A model generated the notes under the pieces. The model saw nothing but the letters and a program-made list of their open reading frames with translations, did not search any database and was not told the DNA's origin. From Megamerina dolium (Eukaryota; Arthropoda; Insecta; Diptera; Megamerinidae): 64,000 bases of DNA. Of this stretch, positions 56,179 through 64,000 are shown in pieces. Where the stretch lies: NCBI GenBank assembly GCA_963854835.1, contig OY978525.1, positions 53,689,448-53,753,447 of the forward strand, in the 5' to 3' direction. How positions within the stretch are numbered: the stretch's first letter is position 1; every line of letters begins with the position of its first letter. The position numbers and the translations under genes were made by a program.

Positions 56179-57421
56179 CTCTAAATGAAACGCTAATAAA
56201 TAATAGTTTAAAAACTAATTGATTGAAAAACATATAATACCTCTCTTTAAAAATAGACTTGGTATAAGAATTGTACTAGCGTACATGGCCAATAAAATTA
56301 GTAACTTTCTTTTAAAACCAATATAATAAAAAGAAAAAAAGAAAATAACAAAAATTTTCTTCTTATAATAGCCTAATTGTTTTTCTGTCTTGTTTTGAAT
56401 TTTATTTGGCACGTTGAAGTTCAGAATTCAATTTCGTTTTACTTGTGGAGTAATTTAACATTTTGAGCACTCAAAAGATATACTCCACAAGTATACTAAG
56501 TGCTGAGTCTTGGAACATTATACTAAGTGAAAAATATCAATTGATGGTGACATATGTGGTACAAAACTACTACTATGGCTTAGTGTGCATCAAAGAAATA
56601 GGCTTCTTATAAACCATCGGTATGGTATCATGGAATTTCGAGCAAAAAAAAAGGCATTTCATCAGTATTCGCAATGGCGATAATAATCTTCTTAGATCAA
56701 GCTTTAGTGTCAGCACCAAAAAACATATTGATGTGATATCTAAAGGCCAAGAGCAGATCATATTATGCAGAGAAAAGGGGTAGAAAGTCATATTTGCTAA
56801 TTTGCTGGTGAAAAATAGGACAAAATTAAAAAAAAAGAAATGCCTTCCTACATTCTTTGCCTGTCAAAAGTATAATAGGTTTTTTTTTCAAGCGCCAGAA
56901 CTTATAATGTCTATTTACGGAAACAACAACGCGAACGCGATTCCACTCTAATTGCATGCTAAGTATATCTTGAAATTAAAGCTAATTATTAAATCATTAT
57001 TATTAGCGTCATTCGTGTTGAAGGCCTTCACTACGGAGCATTCCACTGCGTTATCGACGGAAAGAGTGAGTACTTTTTATGGCGACTAATAATTCTCTCT
57101 TAAATTAACGTTGTTTTTTTTTTGCTTCGGCTTTATAACAAATGCCTTATGTACTAGAGTGTATTCAACTCTGTGAGATATATTGGTCAGCGCCAATCAG
57201 CTGACACTATATACTTCTATTTACTATATTTACCCAGCACGCATTATTTATAAAAGTGTAATCTGTATGACTTCCTTTTTGTTTTTCTTCTCAATATATA
57301 ACATTTAAAAATAATTACTCCCACCTAATTAAATACAATTATATATTTATCTTTAAAAATTTTATACCTACTTCATAGAATATCTAAATGAAATACCTAT
57401 ATCTATTTAAATACAACAGCA
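56179..57421. other. unassigned AT-rich sequence
   Basis: About 1.2 kb with no confident frame. A plus-strand run near 56670-56790 (LLRSSFSVSTKKHIDVISKG and QEQIILCREKG) looks like a protein remnant, but I do not recognise it. TACTTGTGGAGTA and TACTCCACAAGTA (56438 and 56480) form a small inverted repeat. Confidence 0.35.
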
Positions 57422-57429
57422 TACCTACC

Positions 57430-58855
57430 CATGATGGAATAATTAAAGGTGCTGTACGTAGTGACAGGCACATTTTGACAATCCCCACGCTCAATGTTGC
57501 GCTTTGGTAGTACGGGAAAATGGAGAACAATATAAGGCCTTTTATGAAAACCTAGGAAGAACATACTTTTTTTAGGGTCAAATGAAATATGGATAACCGT
57601 GATCCTTGGTGTTAAAGATAATTTATTTATAAAGAAAAAAGAACTTCATTTACCTTTTTTAAATAATTTGGAATCCCCTCTAAATTACGAATTATTTTTC
57701 GTATTTAAATAAACCGGTATTAAAAATTTTATTGAGGAATAAAATTAACAAAACTGAGGTTGTGTATCGTTATGATTAAAATGGGAATATATATTATTTG
57801 AAAAGAAAAAATCAAATGATATGTGGTTTCATTCTTTTAATGATTTATTTATGTGTTTAATGCGAAAGTGCATCCGGCATTTAAAAATAAATTTTTCACA
57901 TCCATTCTTATATCGTAATTTTCACAAGAATTTAGTAAGCTACTTAAATAACTTTGGCAATTTGAAATATGTATACCATTAAAATGAGAAAAAACTGATT
58001 CTAAGATTTTTATATCCGAAAGGAATTGTGATGATGGTTTCTGCAAAGCACCCCGAGAAACCTCATCAACCCATGTATAATTTGGTTTTTTAGACAAATA
58101 ATTACTTAATCCTAATTTTCTTATGTTCTTTTCGTCAAAACACAAACTTTCAAAATCTGTTCAGTCAGCGTCATAATTAGTAACCTTCTAGTAGAGTTCA
58201 AGATTATGAATTTTTATTCTTTTATTTTTTAAAACAATGGGTTTTAAGAAATTGTTTACTATTTTTAACTATTGTAACAAATAAGCAAATATTTACAAGT
58301 TGATATAATTGGAACAAAATTAATAACAATTGAAAAGAAAAAATAAATAAATGCATTTGATATGTTTGACCCTTATGCACAACCAGGGGATTAATATGTA
58401 AACAATTTTTGAATTTTTCACTTTGATAGATTTCAAAAAGCTGTCTTTTCATTTTCTTCTATACACTTATTTCAAAGCGAAATCGTCAAAATTACCCTCT
58501 TTGTTAATTAAATTTTGGAATAGTACACCCAACAAACATGGGCTGCAAAATAAAACCATCAAACTATACAACGGTACACAATGTGAACCGGCTAATTGAG
58601 TTTTAAATTGAAATAATCTAAATTAAATATAAATTCTAAACGAAAAGGATTAAAAGCAATGATGAAAAAAACGCCAGTAATGCACCCCCATTGTTTTTAC
58701 ATGAAAGTAAGTTATAAACTAATTTTTATAAATTTTCTTTGAAAATGAAAAAGTAAGTTTACGAAGAAGCATTACTGATTTGCTAGGGGAGCGAGAATTG
58801 TCAAATTAGAAAGAGATAGAATCCTACGTACAGCACCTTTAAATACATCATCGTG
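57430..58855 (-). mobile_element. P-element-like transposon, short degenerate copy
   Basis: Ends are inverted repeats of about 31 bp: CATGATGGAATAATTAAAGG then TGCTGTACGTAG at 57431-57462, and its imperfect complement ending TCATCGTG at 58855. The left end closely resembles the canonical Drosophila P terminus (CATGATGAAATAACATAAGG). Flanks ATACCTAC (57422-57429) and ATACCTGC (58856-58863) form an 8-bp duplication with one mismatch, the length P elements make. Inside lies a piece of P-like transposase on the minus strand. At about 1.4 kb it is shorter than autonomous P elements and probably internally deleted. Confidence 0.78.
57849..58145 (-). pseudogene. P-like transposase C-terminal fragment
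   Basis: An open frame of 98 codons with YTWVDEVSRGALQKPSSQFL followed by SDIKILESVFSHFNG. This matches the W.D..SRG.L..PS.........E..F...H pattern near the end of P-element/THAP9-type transposases. It ends RMDVKNLFLNAGCTFALNT and a stop. The N-terminal THAP finger, GTP-binding and catalytic parts were not found, so only the end of the gene survives. The location between P-like termini supports the assignment. Confidence 0.68.
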
Positions 58856-58869
58856 ATACCTGCATATAT

Positions 58870-59105
58870 ATAGGGCATAGTAAAAAGAAATCCATTATTT
58901 TTGCATTAAATTGAAGGTTTTATTTAGCATAGATAGAATGATCCGATTAAGGTCTAATATGCACCGTTTTGTTCGATAGCGTGTTGCCATTTTGAAGGTA
59001 ATTTCATAATGCCACTCTTACAGAAACCCTCGCCCCTATTGACAAAAAACTGGGACAGTCTATTTTCACAAGCTTCTCTTGAGGCGAATTTTCCATTCAT
59101 TCGCC
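58870..59105 (-). pseudogene. mariner (copy 2) C-terminal end
   Basis: Minus-strand NGKFASREACENRLSQFFVN and GIMKLPSKWQHAIEQNGAY with stop near 58952 are the C-terminus of a cecropia/mellifera-like mariner transposase. The 3' terminus lies near 58870. The upstream coding part is at 63441-64000, displaced by the Jockey copy 4. Joining YLFLSMAN (63445) to the residues at 59105 restores the family order. Confidence 0.82.
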
Positions 59106-60158
59106 TGAGTACTGAGTACTGTATTAAGAAATGGACACGATGTAGACTCAGCACTCGAAAAATTCAACCAGCTGCTCTCATTAGCTCTCAGCTCAGTCAC
59201 CTGCACAAGGGTATGCAAGCAATCAAACTATAGCCCATACACACCAGCCGACATCGAATGGCTAGTATGACAGAAAAAAAGACTCCTAAGGCAACAATTC
59301 AGATCACCGAATCTGAAAACACAGCTGCAGCACTGCACTCGAAAATTAAAGCAAGTCCTAAAAAATAAAAACAACAAAGAGTTGGAAGAGCACATAGCCA
59401 AATTAACACCTGGTGAATACACTACTCTTTGTGGAAATCAGCAAAAAACTCAAATCGGCCAATTCTTACTGATTCCCCCATCCGTTTGAGTGATGGTAAT
59501 TGGGCTAGAAGCAACTGTGAGAAGGGTTTGGCTTTTGCAAACCACCTAAAAAGTGTGTTTACACCCAATTCACCCTCTTCACAGTCCTCAATTTCAAAAT
59601 TTAAAAAAAAGGACTTATTCAAAGCAATTTATAAAGATTTAAACCCAAAAAAATACCTGGTCCAGATAAAATTACCGGTAAAATGATAAAAGAGCTACCT
59701 CCGGCTTCAGTAATTCATCTGATGCACATTTTCAATGCTATCCTTCGTATTAAACACTATCCCAAATGCTGGAAAACTTCAAAAATTATTATGATAGCAA
59801 AACCAGGAAAAGACCCTACAAAAGTTGCATCGTACAGACCTATCAGCCTCCTGCCTATACTCTCTAAAGACTTCGAAAAGCTACTTGTCATGAATATAAC
59901 TCCATTTATTATTCTCAACCAACTGATTCCTCAACATCAGTTTGGATTTAGAAAACAATAGAACAAGTCCACCGCATTGTAACTCTGATAAGGAACACTT
60001 TTGAAGAAAAAAAGTATTGCTCAGCTGTCTTTCTTGATATCACTCAAGCTTTCGATAAAGTATGGCACGATGGCCTTATTTACAAACTCAAACTATTACT
60101 GCCTGCAAATGTCTCCTCATTGCTTAGTAGCACAAAAGATCAAAGTTGAATCTTGAAT

Positions 60159-62963
60159 CTTCTTCTTTATTTGCCAATTCGATTCCGAATTTAGGCGATC
60201 ATACACATTACATTAAATACATTTTACATTTCATATACATTTAATTTACATTTATTTTAGTTTATATTTGTGACTATGTCATGGAAGGTTTCTCTATTTC
60301 TCGCTGTCTCTAGTAGCGTTCCAACATTAGTAATTCCAGTCCAGAGTCTTATATTTCTTAGCCAGGATAGTTGTTTTCTGCCGATACCTCGCCTCCCTTC
60401 TATTTTTCCTTGCAGTATTAGTTGAAGTACATTATATTTGTTATTTCTCATAATATGACCAAGATATGCGATTTTTCTTCTTTTAATGGTAGTTAATAGT
60501 TCTCGATCATGCTGAATTCTTCGTAGTACTTCACCGTTTGTTATCCTATCTGTCCAGCGTATTCTAAGGAGCCTTCTATATATCCACATTTCGAATGCTT
60601 CTAGTTTATTTATATCAGCTGTTTTAATTGTCCATATCTCCATAGCATACAGTAGAACATACAGCACGTAACATTTGACAAATCGAATTTTTAATTTAGT
60701 ATTGAAGTCATGACTATTCAGAACTTCAGGAATGCTGTTCGAGCTGTTTCAATTCGTGCTTTTATTTCTTTAGAAGGATCCCAGTTTTCATTTATCCAAC
60801 AGCCTAAGTATTTGAAATTTTGGACTCTTTCTATGGTCATGCTATTAGTTGTTAGAGTTGTGTTCAAGTATGTCTTTCTTCTGCTAACAATCATGTACTT
60901 TGTTTTACTAACATTTATTTTTAAACCATAGTTTTCACTGTGATGCGCAACCGTGTCAAGTAGCTCTTGTAGTCCGTTTAGGCTGTCTGCTAAGAGGGTG
61001 GTGTCGTCGGCGTATCTGATGTTATTAATGTTTATTCCGGTTACCTTATTGCCAATTTCTAAGTTCTGTATTGCTTCTTGGAAGATTTTTTCAGAGTATA
61101 TGTTGAATAGCAATGGCGAGAGAATACATCCTTGTCTGACTCCTCTTAGAATAGGTATTGCGTCTGTAGTTTCGTTGTTTATTTGTACTTCTGCAGTTTG
61201 TTGCCAATATAGGTTCTTTATACATTGTATCTCTTTTGTATCAATGTCCATGTTTTGTAGAATTTCAATAAGTTTGCCGTGTTGTACCCTGTCAAATGCT
61301 TTTTCGTAGTCTATGAAACACATAAATACGTGAAAATTGAAGATTATTTTAAGGATTTCTATATTCTCGTCATTTATTAACTTTAATTTACACATATTTA
61401 TTTTTTTATTTTTATTTTCCGTCTGATCTCGTAGTTAAGTTCTTTGTATTTTGTTTCATTTCTGTTTTTGTAGGTACGTCGTTCTTGCATTAAGGTAATT
61501 ATTTCAGCTGTTATCCACTTGTTTTTTGTTTCCTTTCCTTTTTTGCCTAGGTTGTCCAGCGCAAGTGTATTGGGTGTTGTTTTAAGATTGTTCCATAACT
61601 TTTCTGCATCTGTATTGTTGGTATTTGATCTAACGTTGAATAGGTTGTCATTGATGTTGGTGATCAGTATATTTTTTGTGTTTTCATCTTCTTTTAACTT
61701 TCTTAGATCTAGTTTTTGTTTCTTTGGTTTCGTTTTTATCACAGATAATTTTACAGCAACTTTTGCTAATAACAGGTTATGGTCTGATGTGACATCTGCC
61801 CCTGGATATGTCGAAACTTTACTGACAGATAATCCAAATCTTTTATTAATAAGGATATAATCAATTTGATTGCGAACAATATTTTGGTGGCTATCCTATG
61901 GTGATTTCCATGTGTATAGTCTTCGTGCTGGTAAATGAAACCACGTATTTGTTATTTTCATGTTATGTTCTTGGCAAAATTGTAATAGTCTGTCGCCTCT
62001 TTCATTTCTTTCTCCAAGACCAAAGTTTCCAACTATGCCATCGGTAGCGCCTTTACCAATTTTTGCGTTGAAGTCGCCTTGGATAATATTAATTTCATGT
62101 GGTTTGATAAGTTTCATAAATTCGTCAATCTCAGCATAAAAATTCTCTATTTCTTCTTCACTTTTGTCTGCCGTGGGCGCGTATGCTTGAATTATATTAA
62201 TGATAAGCGGTTTCTCATTAATCTTCAGTAGGAGTGTTCTGTCTGATTTAGGAATGAATTCTATCACGCATTTAGCTACGTGCTCTTTCACAATGACGCC
62301 AACTCCATTTCTGTGGATAGTATTTTGATTTCCTGAATAAAACATTTTTACATTTTCCATTTTGAATTCACCGGAGTCCGGCCACCAAGTTTCGCTTATT
62401 CCAAGAATATCTATATTTAACCTATTCATTTCTAAGATTGTGTTGGCTAATTTTCCAGCCTGATGAAGACTGCGCACGTTCCACGTGCCAATATTAAGAT
62501 GTTTGTTTGTTTTACCTCCGGGGATTCTTAGCACCCTCGATTTGCCGGAGACTGAGGCCGTTGTTGTGGTTGTATTTGCATATGATTTTCGTGGGATATT
62601 ACTTCAGTGGTTTCCCGTTGCCTTCTGAAGGGTTTGGTAGTTTTCCTTCTATACAGCCGTCCAGTTGGAGTCGGTCGCTGTTTGGGGGAGGGCATGATGC
62701 TTATTTTGAGGCGACATCAACTCGCCTCGTCAGTGTGGTGCATGGCATTGTGGATTTTTATTTTAGACTCTGCAGTGCCCTCTGTTCGGTTTTCCACGCC
62801 TGTGCTCCATCACCCGCTGATTGTCCGGGACTGCTTATTTGTAAGTTTACATATTCGCAGCTGACCTCTATAGCTAAAGGCCGTTCACTATCCGCAACCT
62901 GTGACCCGTCCAGTGGCCTTCAGCTGGGCCCCCGCGGAACCCCCGTAAATTCCGCGGACCGGA
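60159..62963 (-). mobile_element. RTE/BovB-like LINE, apparently full length
   Basis: A 2805-bp minus-strand insertion flanked by the 11-base duplication GAATCTTGAAT (60148-60158 and 62964-62974). The 5' UTR (62963-62535) is GC-rich (CTCCGGTCCGCGGAATTTAC). Endonuclease and RT frames follow. The 3' end reads CGAATTGGCAAATAAAGAAG with a short GAAGAAG tail rather than poly(A). It is distinct from the other RTE-like family of this window. Confidence 0.9.
60257..62534 (-). pseudogene. RTE/BovB-like endonuclease/reverse transcriptase, frameshifted
   Basis: 62534-61896: endonuclease with LNIGTWNVRSLHQAGKLANT, DILGISETWWPDSGEF, NIIQAYAPTADKSEEEIENF and NIIQGDFNAKIGKGATDG. 61742-61398: linker (WITAEIITLMQERRTYKNRN). 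61395-60718: RT with FIDYEKAFDRVQHGKLIEIL, ILRGVRQGCILSPLLFNIYS, NIRYADDTTLLADSLNG and NFKYLGCWINENWDPSKEIK. 60667-60257: C-terminal domain with MEIWTIKTADINKLEAFEMW, LGHIMRNNKYNVLQLILQGK and GRRGIGRKQLSWLRNIR. Breaks near 61880-61743, 61397, 60718-60667 separate the frames. Catalytic motifs are kept, so decay is light. Confidence 0.9.
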
Positions 62964-63440
62964 GAATCTTGAATACAAAGTGCTATTATATAAAGCAATC
63001 CTGAAGCCAATTTGGACTTATGGTATTCATTTTTGGGGCACCGCATCTCCCTCAAATATCGAAAAATTGCAGCGAATACAATCCAAGTGTCTGCGAATTA
63101 TTGTAAACGCGCCTTGGTATATGAGGAACGTTAACATCCATCGAGATTTAAATGTACCCACAATTTCTGAGGAAGTTGCAATGTCCTGCAGAAGCTACAT
63201 TCAAAAATTACACAATCATCCGAATCCCCTTGCTAGGCAATTGTTGCTGAGCACGGGGCATCGTCGATTAAAATGAATATGCTGTGAAATTGCTATACCT
63301 CGCGACTCAACAAATTGTGATGGAACGTTGGGAATATCACATAATTTTAGTTAGTTTGTAAGATTTGATTACTTATTGTTAGTTTCTAAGTAATTTAGAA
63401 AGATCCAATAAAAAAAGCTTGTTAGAAAAAAAAAATCGCC

Positions 63441-64000
63441 ATAGACAGGAACAGGTAGTGATCCCTTGGTGCCAGGTCCAGACTATAAGATGGATGCATA
63501 AGAACCTCCTAACTAAGCTTCTGGAGCTTCTGGCGAGTCACTATCAATGTGTGTGGCCTGGTGTTGCCCTGCTGGCACACAATTCCTCTCCTATTGGCCA
63601 AAGCTGGCCTATTCTGGGCGATTGCTTTCTTCAGACGGTCCAATTGTTAACAGTACAGGTCCGAATTAGGAGTTTGGCATTAGGGGAGCAGCTCATAGTA
63701 GATGATTCCCTGCCAATTCCACTAAACACATAGCAAAACCTTCCTGACCGTCAATCCTGGTTTGGCCACCGTTAGCGCCGGCTCACCGCGATTCGACCAC
63801 GATCGGTGCGCTTGACGTTGTCGTAAGTGACCCACTTTTCATCACCAGTAACCATCCGCTTCAGAAATGGATCGATTTTTTTGGGATTCAGCAGCGATTC
63901 GCAGATGGAAATTGGGTCCATGAGGTTTTTTTGTGTTAACTCGTGTGGCACCAATACATCGAGCTCTTATCCAGCCTTATTTAAATTGTTCCAAATGGTT
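63441..64000 (-). pseudogene. mariner (copy 2) transposase, upstream part
   Basis: Runs in from the right edge. Minus-strand segments include VPHELTQKNLMDPISICESL, FLKRMVTGDEKWVTYDNVKR (first catalytic Asp), GEPALTVAKPGLT-like residues near 63775, CVWWNWQGIIYYELL-like residues near 63690 and FLSMA at the junction with the Jockey. It resembles cecropia-type mariners (the Hsmar1 group). Frame shifts occur from about 63775 leftwards. It continues at 58870-59105 beyond the Jockey copy 4. Confidence 0.82.

Larger units (their letters stand above)
59106..63300 (+). pseudogene. Jockey copy 4 ORF2
   Basis: Fragments in several frames: LWKSAKNSNRPILTDSPIRL (59429), LAFANHLKSVFTPNSPSSQS, MIKELPPASVIHLMHIFNAI (59683) and SYRPISLLPILSKDFEKLLV. 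A broken QFGFRKQ follows, with the GTIEQV start partly deleted, then KYCSAVFLDITQAFDKVWHD (60014) and the foreign LINE (60159-62963). After it come EYKVLLYKAILKPIWTYGIH, NAPWYMRNVNIHRDLNVPTI and HRRLK ending at 63276. A deletion between LLSS and KRSKLNLEYK (near 60130) removed the active-site region. Confidence 0.9.
59106..63435 (+). mobile_element. Jockey LINE copy 4, split by an RTE/BovB-like LINE
   Basis: A 5'-truncated insertion in the mariner, flanked at least by TCGCC (59101-59105 and 63436-63440), with an A-rich 3' end at 63421-63435. It is itself interrupted at 60159-62963. Its 5' junction contains TGAGTACTGAGTACTG, a small duplication not seen in copy 2. Confidence 0.88.

Noticed and set aside
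56665..56792. Possible exon of an unknown gene
   Set aside because: The run is short, has no splice sites or start, and the flanks hold stops in all frames.

Overview
This 64 kb window looks like AT-rich insect DNA, most likely a brachyceran fly. That is an inference from the mix of Jockey-clade LINEs, a BEL/Pao element, an env-bearing errantivirus and a P-element-like transposon; no host marker gene is present to settle it. I found no convincing host protein-coding gene, rRNA or functional tRNA. Almost everything recognisable is a transposable element (TE), and much of it is nested, as in pericentromeric heterochromatin or a piRNA-cluster-like TE graveyard.

Layout. 1-3270: a LINE fragment (-), a mauritiana-type mariner (+) and a hAT relic (-). 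About 3521-26858: one Jockey LINE (+) that has been opened repeatedly. A BEL/Pao retrotransposon (4080-11681, TSD ACAAA) and a SINE (11770-11962) sit in its ORF1. A Tc1-like transposon (13622-24658) sits in its ORF2. A PIF/Harbinger element (14364-23760, TSD TAA) sits in the Tc1 transposase, and an errantivirus (16568-23341, TSD CGCG) sits in the first exon of the Harbinger transposase. 26859-30613: a second hAT relic broken by an inverted-repeat block and a SINE, then degraded BEL/Pao pieces. 30614-48610: at least six copies of one RTE-like LINE in both orientations, separated by long (TA)n tracts; one copy contains another, and another contains a second Jockey. 48625-56178: a tRNA-derived SINE, a third Jockey copy, an internally deleted Tc1/mariner relative, and a rearranged Ty3/gypsy element with a shared middle LTR. 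57430-58855: a P-like element with 8-bp TSDs. 58870-64000: a second mariner split by a fourth Jockey copy, which is itself split by an RTE/BovB-like LINE.

Coding capacity. The BEL gag-pol (1735 codons) and the errantivirus pol and env are open end to end. The errantivirus gag has one in-frame stop, and its pol follows a UUUUUUA slippery site in the -1 frame. The two halves of the Tc1 transposase are both open but lie more than 9 kb apart because of the inserted elements. The other elements carry frameshifts, stops, deletions or 5' truncations. Target-site duplications, LTR comparison and in-frame rejoining of host reading frames give a relative insertion order: Jockey, then Tc1, then Harbinger, then errantivirus. 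The BEL and SINE insertions into the same Jockey are dated only relative to the Jockey.
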